DNA of 64,000 nucleotides from the NCBI GenBank assembly GCA_032433765.1, contig JAVIAB010000046.1, forward strand, positions 60,919,388 to 60,983,387, given 5' to 3'. The notes beneath the pieces were generated by a model. The model saw nothing but the letters and a program-made list of their open reading frames with translations. It was not told the DNA's origin and searched no databases. The number at the start of each line of letters is the position of its first letter. The stretch's first letter is position 1. Positions 32,085 through 43,269 of this stretch are shown here, piece after piece. Made by a program: the position numbers and the translations under genes. This stretch comes from Megaustenia siamemsis (Eukaryota > Mollusca > Gastropoda > Stylommatophora > Ariophantidae).

Positions 32085-35000
32085 AAGGAATTAGGCATGA
32101 AGAAAGTAAGGACGAGCATGAAGCCACAGAAAAGCAGACAACAAAAACAAATAGAAGAGATCAGGATGTAGATAAACCATGTCAGGAAACAATTCAAGAG
32201 AGCTACAGAAGTAGAGAAGGAAGCATTACACCAGGTGTGGCAGCATCTAAAATCAAAATATAAGGCACAGGGTAGAGCAGAAAGTCTATATCGGAAAAGG
32301 AAAGCAAGCAAGAGGGCCAAGGAAACATTTTTCAAAGACCAGTTCAAGTTTGCAAAGGAGCTGTTTGAACCACCAAGATCTGGAACATGAACTCTTTCCA
32401 TACGTTTCGCCACACTGTGCGCCATGCTGATTTCGGCAGCTTACGTTTTGCCGCATAGTGCGCCGCGCTCAATTTGATTAGTGTGAACGCCATCAAATCA
32501 TATTCTTTTACATGTCTTGTATCATCTTGGTATTGGTGAAATCTAATACCCTGTTCAATTATCTAAAAATTCATATATAATATGACATAAGTTATATGTA
32601 GATAAATATAAATATGTAGATTGATTCTTAAAACAATGAAAAATTTTGTCTCTGAAATCTCTTCCGCTGTGTCGGTCAATAAAAAGCTTCCATATGGAAA
32701 GAGTTAACAACTAGCAAGAAAGAGCTGGAGAAACATCTGAGAAAGACCTTTTTGGATAGCCATAGAGATGAACCACTCAAGTCGATGACAGGGCTGATGT
32801 GGCTGAGTGAACCTAGCACCCCATTCAATGATTGGCTTCTGACACTACAAGAAGTGATAAATGTAGTTTACAGAGCCTGCAACAACTCAGCCTGGTTTAC
32901 AAAAGATGCCCAGAGGTACTGAAGCGACAGCACTGGCTGCTCAGGAGTGCATGGAAAAGGCAGATGGTAAGCCAGGAGTGGAAGAAGGCCAATGGCATGT
33001 ACATTCCAAAGGATCAGAACTCAAATGAGATTATGCAGTTCAGACCAATCTCCCTACTGAATGTGGAAGAGAAAATATTCTTTTCTATAATGGCAAAGAG
33101 ACTCACCTCGTACCTCATGGAGAATGGGTACATAGATACTGCCATACAGAAGGGGGGAAGTCCCTGGTGTCCCCGGATGCTTGGAGCATGCAACAATGAT
33201 ATGGGAGGCGATACAGAGAGCAAAGACTGAGAAGCTAAATCTAGACATCATATGGTTGGATCTTGCCAACGCATATGGATCAGTCCCACATCAGATGATT
33301 TGGCAGGCTCACCGAATGTACCATGTACCCCAGAGTGTGACCACCATGTTCAAATTGTATTTACCAGCTTTACTGTGAATTTTTCCACAAAGGAATATAT
33401 AACCGACTGGACAGAATTGCAAGTCGGCATTGCGATGAGCTGTACAATTTTGCCCCTTACTCTTCGTGATGGCGATGCAAGTAATACTGAAAGCAGCAGA
33501 GGGAGTTGCAAAAGGACCAGACCTTGGAGATGTATATTACATGCCACCACTTACAGTATTTATGGAAGACACCACGATCCTAGCGTTAGAAGAGAGCCAC
33601 ATCCGCAGGATGCTTGAACGCCTGGACAAGCTCATCATGTGGTGCCGGATAAGCTTCAAACTGAGGAAGTCATGAAGCCTCTCCATCAGACAAGGGAAGA
33701 CCAAGGAAGTCACATTGTGTAGCAAACCAGAGGATCCCAACCGTTTGCAAGGAGCCAATAAAGAGTCTAGGCAGAGTGTATGATGCCTCATTGAAAGACA
33801 TGAAAGCAGTCCAGAGAGTAAGAGAGATGGCAGAGCAAGGGCTACATATTATCGACCAGAGTAGACTTGTAGGAAAGTTCAAAATCTGGTACCTCCAGGT
33901 CATGTTGATACCCAAATTGTTATTTCCTCTTCTGATATACGAGATCAGCTCAAATACAGTGGGAGCAATGGAGAGCAAGATTAGCAAGTACATGTGGAAA
34001 TAACTGGGAGTACCACCAGGACTGTACTATAAGAAAGCTAAGCCTGTCCAAACAGTGGAAACCACAGAGAAGACCAGTCGGAAATGGCAGGCGTGTGCTG
34101 AAGTACACGAAGCACGTAAAAGTCTCCAACTAAAGGAAGTAACGGGCTACACGCAGACCAACAGATGTGGATATGGTCATGGAGACATCAGGGTGATCAA
34201 AGGCATTAAATAGACAATGGAGGGACATGTATAGTTTGGGAGATCACAGAAGTCAAGGAGAACAAACATGTGCAAAAGGTAGCACAACAGGTGCAGCAAG
34301 GTCAATGGATCACATGGGATGAGACCTTTGCAGAGGGCGCTAACATGGAATGACATGTGGCATATGGCACCGCTGTGGCTCAGCTATATATTCAGATCTA
34401 TGTGTGACCTGCTACCATCAGCCTGCAACCTTGTGAAGTTGGGAAAGTTAGATGACAATCAATGTTCTCTTTGCAGAGGAAGGTAGAAGATGGAGCATGT
34501 TCTTTCCTCATGCAAGACAACTCTAGGCCAAGGGTGGTACACATTGGGACACAACAAAGTGCTGCATAAACTGGCTGCCATCATGGTTGGTGGGGGGGGG
34601 GCGGATGAATGCCAACACTAAAGTTTGAAAAGCTACAATGAACACCTACTTTTTGAGAGCGGGACAGGCTGCACGCTCCAAGGAGAACAACTGGAGCGAC
34701 TCCACAATCCTGGATGTAGCAAATGATTGGGATATGGTGGTTGACCTCCCAGGGTGAGGGAAGTACCTAGAGTGCATCAAGAGATCTAAAATGCATCCGG
34801 ACATTCACTTTACACATCAGACATTACCCACATCATCTTAATAGAGCTCACAGTGCCATTTGAATCCAGGATAGATGAACAGCATATATTTAAACTAGCC
34901 AAATATAAGGATCGCCATCAAGCTGAGACAGCAGGGACTCCAGAGTAGAGTGTTTTCTGTGGTGGTTAGTGCCAGAGGACTCACGGCCCCAACCCTCTAT

Positions 35001-35140
35001 GACCTCTTAAAGATGCTAAGAATTAAGGAGGGGGGGGGGGAGATGAGGATAAGAACAATGAAGATGATTGCTGAGTCAGCCAAAAGAGCGTTCTGCTGGC
35101 TTTGGCAGAATTATAACAGATCAACAATCAAATAATCATA
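32085..35140 (+). mobile_element. R2/NeSL-type LINE with restriction-like endonuclease, degenerate
   Basis: Plus-strand element unlike the APE-type LINEs. N-terminal linker: HQVWQHLKSKYKAQGRAESL and AKETFFKDQFKFAKELF, then a MITE (32392-32703), then KELEKHLRKTFLDS. RT: FRPISLLNVEEKIFFSIMAK, GCLEH-type block, IIWLDLANAYGSVPHQMIW, FMEDTTILA in place of the xxDD box, and WCRISFKLRKS. The C-terminus has a CCHC-type cluster (QCSLCRG...EHVLSSC) near 34460-34510 and a PD-(D/E)XK-like nuclease segment (ELTVPFESRIDEQ then KLAKYKD) near 34845-34910, ending AKRAFCWLW. Frameshifts and stops throughout; the FMED box means the first Asp of the FxDD catalytic pair is lost. Confidence 0.8.
32392..32703. mobile_element. 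piggyBac-type MITE, copy 4, inside the R2-type LINE
   Basis: About 312 bp from CTCTTTCCATACG to ATATGGAAAGAG, with TTAA on the right (32704-32707) and a mutated TGAA on the left (32388-32391). It splits the R2-type LINE coding text between EPPRSGT and TSKKELEKHL, so it is younger than that LINE. Confidence 0.8.
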
Positions 35141-35169
35141 TGCTCAGACAATCAGGCAACTAATTTACA

Positions 35170-35700
35170 CCTTGACCACTTATTGGTTATTGGTTATGGA
35201 AGGCCTCGGTATCACAGCAAACGAATTAAAATCCATAATTGCTCAACCGCCCGTGCCAGTGGAATCATCCGAATTACTAACTCATCTCCCAAACAAAGAA
35301 AGGTAACTGTAGTCCCCATCGTAGCAGTCTCAGCACATGCCAAAAGACATAAGGCGAAACCGCGCAGAAAGTGAACACAGTCAACTGTTCCCTGTCATAT
35401 GATATCATCATTCATCGTAAACAAGTGGGATATCGAAGCAGGATCAAAACGGATGAGACACACAGCTCACGGTGTGCACAGAGCACTTAACTCAGTAGCT
35501 CCTGCAACAAGCCGGACTTGGAATATGAGGAAACTGCAAGAAGGAACACTTTTCAGACATAGCCTTCAATGGTTCCTACCGCCTATCCACCATATACCAT
35601 GGGAGTTCACGTCCTCCCGAAAACAATGATCGTCATAGCACCTGATGATGTTAGGCCATCATTGATGACTCCAATTCAAAACATATAGACACACAGTGGT
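35170..35700 (+). repeat. Interspersed repeat X, copy 2
   Basis: About 530 bp, about 96 % like the inverted copy at 42300-42840. It starts ATTGGTTATTGGTTATGG and ends near CAAAACATATAGACACACAG. Two open frames in the same orientation: 62 codons (35183-35374, GRPRYHSKRIKIHN then KAKPRRK) and 76 codons (35399-35629, with GVHRALNSVAPATSRTW). Neither resembles a known transposase or RT. It follows the R2-type LINE end by about 40 bases. Confidence 0.75.
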
Positions 35701-35782
35701 GGTAAGTTATCATTTCCAATCCAACAGAAGCCACATGACCTGTAGTTAGTAAAACCACAGAGAGAATATGATTTTGTGACCT

Positions 35783-36424
35783 TCACTGATTCACCCTAGA
35801 TGTGAATGTGTAGTTTACACAAGAGGAGAAGTTTTCAACTACAGTGATCCCATTTAAGGCAATTCTGGGATAGCAAGGCAAGTCTCCTTTATAGCAGCAG
35901 AACTTGATGTTCTCCGCTCCCTTCTTGTACCTGCCGCCACACGATTCTGATGTCTCATTAACTTGGGCATCATTCAAGAACAATGTCAGATTAACATTCC
36001 ATAGATATGGCTCTGCTGATGAAATGCTTGGTGCAACAGTTGTATCAATCATACTGGAGGCTCCTGGTCTGTGGTCATTAATATCACAGACGGCACATGA
36101 TGTTGTTATATTTAGTGTTTCTTTCTGGGGTGTAAATATGTGGCACACACATGGAGAGTGGTTTGTGGTCACAGTAATCCCATTAAAGGCAATTCTAGGG
36201 TAGCATGGCATAGCTGTTTCAGAACAGCACAATCCTGTGATGTTTTCTGTGTTTGCTATAAAGCTGCTGCTGCTACACAATCCTGACCAATTATAGGTGT
36301 GGACATTATTCACTTGCAATGACAAAACTGCTTTGTTTACATCATAAACCTCTGGAAGCGAATCATTTATGGGACTAATAGTACAATTTATTCTTCCATC
36401 GGGGATATCTTCATTGAGTCCCAA
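35783..36424 (-). CDS. Unrecognised cysteine-rich extracellular-type ORF with two repeat units
   Basis: Uninterrupted 213-codon frame, closed by TGA at its 3' end and by an in-frame TAA a few codons upstream of the first coding position, so the true start may be an upstream exon rather than a local start codon (the local one would be TTG). It holds two related units of about 100 residues. Each has a double cysteine and a shared core, CYPRIAFNGITV in the first and CYPRIALNGITV in the second, followed by SPCV or SSCV and an FT ending. At least nine N-glycosylation sequons (NCT, NDS, NWS, NIT, NHS, NLT, NET, NFS, NYT) point to an extracellular protein. No transmembrane segment or recognisable family is visible. 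It lies in the intron between CUB-gene exons 3 and 4 on the same strand. A possible internal acceptor, AATGAAG at the N-terminal end, has a weak tract. It could be a nested gene, a terminal exon of another gene, or a pseudogene. Confidence 0.45.
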   Translation of the reverse strand: MGLNEDIPDGRINCTISPINDSLPEVYDVNKAVLSLQVNNVHTYNWSGLCSSSSFIANTENITGLCCSETAMPCYPRIAFNGITVTTNHSPCVCHIFTPQKETLNITTSCAVCDINDHRPGASSMIDTTVAPSISSAEPYLWNVNLTLFLNDAQVNETSESCGGRYKKGAENIKFCCYKGDLPCYPRIALNGITVVENFSSCVNYTFTSRVNQ

Positions 36425-36619
36425 AAAAAAGGTCTTTGGTTAAAAAGCACAAATGCTTTTGAGTTAAACACAAAATGAGCCCACTTCATAGATTCAAAAT
36501 GATCCTTGCCAATGCCATACGTTTGCACAAGTTAGGTCCTTAGCTACCAAACGTCCGAAACGAAGCCATCGAATTAACGACTTTCTCTACAGCGAAGGTT
36601 ACCGAACTTATTACTTACC

Positions 36620-36952
36620 ACTTATTACTCCCACGTAAGTCAACAGAATAGGGAGAATGTACTCGGGAAGACAAGAGGCGCAGCAATAGGAAGGTACATC
36701 ATCAACCATAGGTGAGCAACACGGGGCATTTGTGGTCCAGACAGTTCAAACAATAAAGCTCCCAATAACCTGAAGGCCAGACAAATAGGCGCTGATCTAC
36801 ACTATGACTCCCAAACTCCTACGTAAGTCAATGGCGTAACGACAGGTTAACCCTAGACGAGGCGCTGCAATAAGCAAGACATAGTACATCATCGACCATA
36901 GGGGAGCAACACCGGGCTTTTGTGACACCAACAGTTTAATCAATAAGTTCCA
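36620..36952. repeat. ~187-bp direct repeat, interrupted downstream by LINE-D
   Basis: Two units: one ending AATAACCTGAAGG at ~36775, one ending AATAACCTGATGG at ~36963. Shared blocks include TACGTAAGTCAA-like text, GGCGC-GCAATA-G, GTACATCATC-ACCATAGG and GAGCAACAC-GGG. The start of a third unit (GACAACTAGGTGCTAATCTA) reappears at 38340 after the LINE-D insertion. Confidence 0.7.
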
Positions 36953-36961
36953 AATAACCTG

Positions 36962-38327
36962 ATGGTCATAGATTATGAAAAGGCATTTGATAGTTTAGAC
37001 AGAGGAATGCTTTGGGAGTTGCTGAGTTATTACAGAATCCCTATAAAGTTTATTAACCTGATAAGAACAATGTATGAAGGAATGAAATTAGTGTGGTGCA
37101 TGAAGGGCAGCTTACAGAAACATCTGAAAAAAGAACAGGAATAAGGCAGGGATGCCTTCTATCTCCATTTCACTTTCAACTGGCCATAGATTGGATTATG
37201 AAAATAACCCAAAACAATAGAAATGGAATCCAGTGGTCACTGACCAAGCAACTTGATGATTTGGACTTTGCTGATGACATAGTTCTCCTATCACACAGCC
37301 ATCAACAGATGCAAGATAAAATGAGCATACTTGATGAGAGATCACAACAGCTAGGACTGAAGATTAATAGAGATAAGACCAACATTATGAGAATTAATGC
37401 AGTTGACAATAACCAAATAAAAATAGGAGAAACACCTCTACTAGACGTGCAATCTTACATATATCTGGGCAGTAATATAGATAAAGAGGAAGGAACAGAA
37501 AATGATACCAAAATAAGGGTATCAAAAGCAAGAGGAGCTTTCATTGCACTGGGAAACATATGAAAGTCCAAAAAAATTAGGTTAAATACAAAAATAAAAA
37601 TTTTCAACTCCAATGTTAAGTCAGTCCTATTATATGGCTGTGAAACATGGAGAACAAAAAAATGACAATAATGAAGATACAGACTCTCATTAATGGATTT
37701 TTATGCAGAATAAAAGGATGGAAATGACAGGACAAAATCACTAACATAGAATTATGGAAATGCACCAGTCAAACACAGTCGCGATAGCTCAGTGGTTAGT
37801 GAAATGGACTACAAAGGACAAGAGGTAGGGTTCGATCCTAACCAATAACTTCCAGTTTCACCCTGCCTTAAATGGATACTGGATTTTTTTCTGGGAAGTA
37901 AAGCGGCAGGGCTGTAATACCGACCACACTACCCCAAAAAATCATGTGCTGAAGGTCTGTAAAATTTATGGTCGCTAACACCATATTCCCTATACGCCAC
38001 TTGGCGTGATGGGGCTCTTTCCTTTACTTTACTTCCTGTCAAATACCAGTGGATAAAGAGATAAAGCAAAGACGATGGCGCTGGATAAGACACACACTGC
38101 AGAAGCCAACTGAGAGTATTACACAACAGGCCCTTTTTTGGAATCCCCAGGGAAAATGACAAAGAGGAAGACCAAGGAATTCTAGGATAAGACAGATGGA
38201 AGCAGAGATGAAGGAAGATGATGGGGAAGACATGGAATCATCTTAAAAGAATGGCAAGAAACAGAATTGGAAAGTGTTTGTTGAAAACCTATGCTCCACA
38301 GGGAGCTGAAAGGTAGAAGAAGAAGAA
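36962..38327 (+). mobile_element. LINE-D copy, split by SINE T, with target duplication
   Basis: 5'-truncated LINE: DYEKAFDSLDRGMLWELL (first RT Asp), GIRQGCLLSPFHF, LDFADDIVLLSHSHQQM (active-site Asp pair), PLLDVQSYIYLGSNID up to a stop at 37561, then decayed text to WKCTSQ. It is broken at 37774-38037 by a SINE and resumes to a (GAA)n tail at 38310-38328. AACCTGATGG before and AACCTGAGGG after the element look like its 10-bp target duplication. Confidence 0.85.
37774..38037 (+). mobile_element. tRNA-derived SINE T, copy 3, inside LINE-D
   Basis: About 260 bp, head slightly truncated (TCGCGATAGCTCAGTGG), B box GGGTTCGATCC, same body and TTTACTTTACTT end as copy 2. GTCAAA on both sides (37768-37773 and 38038-38043). 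The insertion point is within a few bases of the site used by the solo LTR in the LINE-D copy at 20.5-22.5 kb. Confidence 0.85.
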
Positions 38328-38389
38328 GAACCTGAGGGTCAGACAACTAGGTGCTAATCTACATCGTGATTTCAGGACTCCCACTACAG

Positions 38390-38915
38390 TCAGATAGCCG
38401 GTGGGTGTGAAGAAGAGAGATAAATAAAAGATAGGACAAGGGGAAGTAATAATGAAAATTAAGGAGATGTTGAGAGGGGAGATAATTGGAATATTAGATG
38501 TGAGTAAAAGTGACAGATCACGGGAAATCATGCAAGGGGAGACAAGTGAGGGGGAGCAGTAGATTCACGGGAAATAGAAAGGTCAAGGAGAAAGCGTGCG
38601 GGGCGAGACATGAGTGACCGAAATTGGAGAGAAAGAACAAGGGAAAATATAGTTTAGTCGAGCTTAAGTCGGGGCCCAATGCAGACGTTGTGTCCAAAAC
38701 ACCAACGGGACTGTGGGCAGGGGGCAGTATGGAACAGATTCATTTATTGACAGGTTAGTGTGTGGCTAGTGTTAGACCTAGACGGTTGAGTAACTGAGTG
38801 ACAGTAGGGATTGGAATATAGCAACGAGTGATAGGATGACCCTAGTGAAGAGTTAGTTATCAATGTGAGACACATAGATAGATGAGCTTAATTGAAGCTA
38901 GGTCTAATGTAGACC
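38390..38915. other. Region before the 65-bp array, nothing recognised
   Basis: GC is somewhat higher than the surroundings, with purine-rich text (GAGAGGGGAGATAATTGG, GAAAGAACAAGG). No open frame of interest on the plus strand. Together with 39436-40140 it may be the remainder of an LTR-type element: a TATAAAAAG lies at 40082 and a partial direct repeat, TTAAACTGTTATT(A/G)CTAGCC, occurs at 39608 and 39902. This is speculative. Confidence 0.3.
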
Positions 38916-39435
38916 TTAATCAGTATCAAAGTGTTAGGCATGAACTGTTGGCTGTGTGCCATTATGACTAATTAAAAACCTTCATCAGTATCAAGGTGTT
39001 CAGTGTGAACTGTTGGCTGTGTGCCATTATGACTAATTAGAAACCTTCATCAGTATCAAGGTGTTCAGTGTGAACTGTTGGCTGTGTGCCATTATGACTA
39101 ATTAGAAACCTTCATCAGTATCAAGGTGTTCAGTGTGAACTGTTGGCTGTGTGCCATTATGACTAATTAGAAACCTTCATCAGTATCAAGGTGTTAGGCA
39201 TGAACTGTTGGCTGTGTGCCATTATGACTAATTAGAAACCTTCATCAGTATCAAGGTGTTAGGCATGAACTGTTGGCTGTGTGCCATTATGACTAATTAG
39301 AAACCTTCATCAGTATCAAGGTGTTCAGTGTGAACTGTTGGCTGTGTGCCATTATGACTAATTAGAAACCTTCATCAGTATCAAGGTGTTAGGCATGAAC
39401 TGTTGGCTCTGTGCCATTATGACTATATAGAAACC
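38916..39435. repeat. 65-bp tandem array, eight units
   Basis: Exact 65-bp period (TTCATCAGTATCAAGGTGTT at 38981, 39046, 39111, 39176 and so on). Two unit types differ in a short block: CAGTGTGAACTG or AGGCATGAACTG. In order the types run AGGCA, CAGTG, CAGTG, CAGTG, AGGCA, AGGCA, CAGTG, AGGCA. A diverged ninth unit follows to about 39490. Units are otherwise almost identical, so the array is young. Confidence 0.9.
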
Positions 39436-40603
39436 GTCATCAGCAGTCAGCTGTGAGGTATGAATGTTGGATGTGAGCCTGTAGTATTATAAAGAGACTG
39501 TCAATGCACATTTATGCCTGTCAAGGGAAGACCTTCCTTACATCTAGATATCGAACATGAATAGTTGGCGGTGTGCCATGGTAATGTGGGCAAATTGTTT
39601 TAATTATTAAACTGTTATTACTAGCCCTGGTGTTGTTCCTTGCTGTTGTCGAAAGGGTGATGTGTCCTACGAAGAACGAGCCAGGAGTTGTCGACTAGAG
39701 AGTCACAACGCGAAGTCGATCAACAGGCGGACCTGAACCTGGAGGTACCAGCAGCGGCAGATCTTGAGTCCACGAGAAGGCGTGAAGCCTGACCTTGAGT
39801 GTACCGGTACCAAACAAAGTCGCCAGTGAAAGCCTGTCCTGCTGAGGAGATGTTACCTTCATTCCATGCCCCAGATAATTGATAGACAAAAGAAGGCATA
39901 TTAAACTGTTATTGCTAGCCCCTGGTATGCTGTGACGAAAGTTCCTTGGTGCTGTCAAGAAGAGTCACGTTCGCTCAGCTTCAGTACGACGGGAAGGCCC
40001 AATACTGTCATCTTTACCGGTCTGTCAACGAGTTTGAATATTTCCCTGTTACAGGTGCAAGGAGTCCCAGGGTCGACGGGCCTATAAAAAGACGTTGCTA
40101 GTAGTAGCCACCTTATTTCGCATGAATAGCACAGCAACTTGCTGGGGAATAGCTAAACCAGATAAGTAAAACTATATTCGACTATGTTGCGTAGAGTAAG
40201 TGTAGTTATTTTGTGCTGAATATATAGTGTAAGCCTTAGAGGCAATGCAGCAGGAGGTCGACATCTGGGAGTCATGACCCAGGGGGGCCCACCTCCCATA
40301 GGGTATCAAGAAGCTTAATGACCAAAACACCTGCTCAACAGGGGATCCTTTTCTGATGATCAGATTGCCTCCTGCTGTGAAAGCTCTGTACAAAGAGTTT
40401 CCTACTGCTTTATCTACAACAAAATTTATACAGAATTTTGACATTGGTGACATTGGGTGGTTCACAAATCTAATTCAGATAATTCAGTTCAAGCTAGCAA
40501 AAAAATCAGGAAGGCAAAGGTTCAACTTTGAATGGCAAGTACATATTTTAATGGCATAACTTTAAGCTGAACAATTAAAATTACAAAAAATCTACATATT
40601 TAC

Positions 40604-40772
40604 CATTTTCAACAGAAGTGTATACTGCTTGAAACCCACCGCCATGTTCAGATATATCTGTGGAAAACTTGAGGAACATAGCATTTCCTGTAGACATGAC
40701 TTCTGTGGGTATTGATGCTCCACATAGACGAGTTCCAATCCTTGTTGCAAAGTCATTAGCTCCATCATAAAT
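40604..40772 (-). CDS. CUB-gene exon 3: second half of CUB domain I
   Basis: Exon of 169 bp, acceptor TTATTCTCATAG, donor GTAAAT after GAAAATG, phase 0 in and phase 1 out, 56 complete codons. The peptide reads IYDGAND, then TRLCGASIP with the fourth cysteine, MSTGNAMFLKFSTD and the terminal GGGFQAVYTS strand. It carries the YDG and STD features expected of a calcium-binding CUB domain. An open frame runs over the exon in a different phase, so a plain ORF scan misses it; I placed it by translation and splice sites. Domain I is complete with exon 2 and is about 117 residues, the usual length. Confidence 0.88.
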
Positions 40773-40799
40773 CTATGAGAATAAGACAATGCTGAAAAG

Positions 40800-42240
40800 A
40801 TTTGTGTGCACACCTGTATGTTTTATTAGATTTTTTATGCACCGCTGTTTATTTTATCATTAAAGATCACATTTCAATTATAATTCTAAATATATTACAA
40901 CATTTATTAGTGATAATGCAGTGTGTAGACTAAATTCCTTCTATCTTAAAATGAGTTTAAATTTCTAACATCTCACAACAAATATGACATTTGTAGCATA
41001 CAGCAAACATACAAACAACATACATACAAGCCATTCCATTTTCACCCCTCAAACTCTTTAGTCTTTAGTTTTTGACCGATGCCACAGCGAGCAATCCCAT
41101 ATTCATTTTGCTGCCTGTTCTAGCAGCCATCAAAGTGTTCATTTATGATTGTTCCTGTCCATCACTGATTGAATATGTTGCATTCTTTTCTCAAGAGGAT
41201 GCTTTTCCTGCTTTCCTCCTTCATGGCGCCATGTCCCACATCCCTTAAACATGTGGATTATCCTCACTTTCATTGTCCCCTCCTGTAAGAGGTGTTCCTT
41301 ATAAGCCTTTGTCATGTTATACGTCCATTTTTAAGGTTTCTTGTGTAATGGCCAACCTGTTTACAGTTGTTTGCCAGCATTACTTAAGTTATCTGTCCCT
41401 GAATGATGCTTTGCATACTATTTTTATCTCTTTTGCTAATCTATAATGTTCTGAACGCAAAATCAAATGTGAATCAATTTAATTGAACAAACTGTTCATA
41501 ATTGTTATAAAACATATTGATTTACTGTAAATTATCATTTGAGATGTTTTTCTATTAAATGTTATCAATTATAATGGTTACGAATTCTCAAAAATAAACA
41601 TTTTTCTCAATGGCAGTGACATCATTCCCTATCTTCACCATTGAGCTATGAGACTTATTTGAGCACACAATATTTGCATACATTAAATAATTTTAATTAA
41701 ATATTTTGCAAAGATTTTCCACTTAGTTTCACATTTCTGGCAACAGCGGTTTGTTGTTAATTATTTTTCAAAGCCACTAGGGGGTTTGATTCATCAAGTT
41801 GTGGTTTTATTTTGTCAAATTTCTCTTTCTGCTTTTTTAGCAACCAGTATATTTTAGCAGGCAAAGCAGATGAACAAAGCTGCCATCATTCAAAAACTGT
41901 GATCATAGCTGGGATTTGGCCTTGTTTCAAACTTTGTTGGTAAGGTTTACAAAATTGATAATATTGTATAATGTGGCAAATGACAATATACAATGTGGCA
42001 TTTGAAGAGCATTGTTCGCACATATTTTTAAGATAAGCAATGTTAATCGATACTGTCAATTACGATACTCAATGAAGGTCAAGTTGACCTAAGACAGGAA
42101 ATGACATGATCACTTAATAGTAATGCTGTATTATGGAAAATAATGTCATCCGTGTATTCATTAGATAGTATATATCTATAATAACATTATAATGCAATAT
42201 CATATTGTTTTATAAAATATAATATGTTATTTATGCAGGC
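40800..42240. other. Intron stretch with no recognised gene
   Basis: AT-rich sequence upstream of CUB exon 3. A region near 41040-41330 on the minus strand may be a very old LINE 3' end (CGTWRHEGG and RMQHIQSVMDR text) but the match is too weak to call. The rest holds no repeat period or long frame that I can see. Confidence 0.3.
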
Positions 42241-42299
42241 AAAGGTATCTCACAGCAAAACAGGTGGAAGCTGTCAGCAACCCACAGCTGTGGTTTGTG

Positions 42300-42840
42300 A
42301 TAGCAGTTTGACTGTGAGTCTATATGTTTGGAATTGGAGTCATCAATGACGGCCTAACATCATCAAGTGCTATGATGATCATCATTTTCGGAAGGATGTG
42401 AACTCCCATGGTATATGGTGGATAGGCAGCAGGAACCATTGAAGGCTATGTCTGAAAAGTGTTCCTTCATGCAGTTTCCTCATATTCCAAGTCCGGCTTG
42501 TTGCAGGAGCTACTGAGTTAAGTGTTCTGTGCACACCGTGAGCTGTGTGTCTCATCCGTTTTGATCCTGCTTCGATATCCCGCTTGTTTACGATGAATGA
42601 TGATATCGTATGATGGGGAACAGTTGGCTGTGTTCACTTTCTGCGCGGTTTCGCCTTATGTCTTTTGGCGTGCGCTGAGACTGCTACGATGGGGACTACA
42701 GTTACCTTTCTTTGTTTGGGAGATGAATTAGTAATTCGGATGATTCCACTGGCACGGGCGGTTGAGCAATTATGGATTTTAATTCGTTTGCTGTGATACC
42801 GAGGCCTTCCATAACCAATAACCAATAATAACCCACAGCT
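42300..42840 (-). repeat. Interspersed repeat X, copy 3
   Basis: Inverted relative to copy 2. The 62-codon frame (GRPRYHSKRIKIHN ... KAKPRRK) is fully preserved, and its three nucleotide differences from copy 2 all fall at third positions. Starts at the right with TTATTGGTTATTGGTTATGG and ends at the left near GACTCACAGTC. Confidence 0.75.
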
Positions 42841-43269
42841 GATGGCTTGTGCCAAGATCGGTAAAACAGAACCATTCAGACCCTGCTCCACCTCTCTTTG
42901 GTGCCTTCAGAAAGACTAACATGTCTAGTTTGGCCAAGCAAGCAGGGATCAAAGAGGGATGACAACCCAGTAATCAAAAATGTTGTGCTGAAGTCGGATG
43001 TGTTGGGCCAAAAGGGGCAAATATCAGTTGTACTGAAAACCACAGCACAGTGCAGACACGTCTACTCAACATCCTTTCAAGGGTGGATGACGAAGAGGTG
43101 TGATCCTTTAGTCATCAAATGAACGCAAACAAATAACAATGACAACAAAATATGTTATTTACTAATGAGCTCTAAAAAAGGTTTGCAGTAACATTCCATT
43201 TACAAATTATATTATTAATTATTGCCAATATCAAATAATTAACTACTATTCAGTGTTATTAAAATAATT

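Noticed and set aside
38641..40140. An LTR with a TATA box at 40082
   Set aside because: No matching TG/CA ends or target duplication could be fixed; kept only as a remark.
40356..40559. A 67-codon frame (RLPPAVKALYKEFP) close to CUB exon 3
   Set aside because: Opposite strand to the gene, no homology recognised, ends without a splice site; left uncalled.
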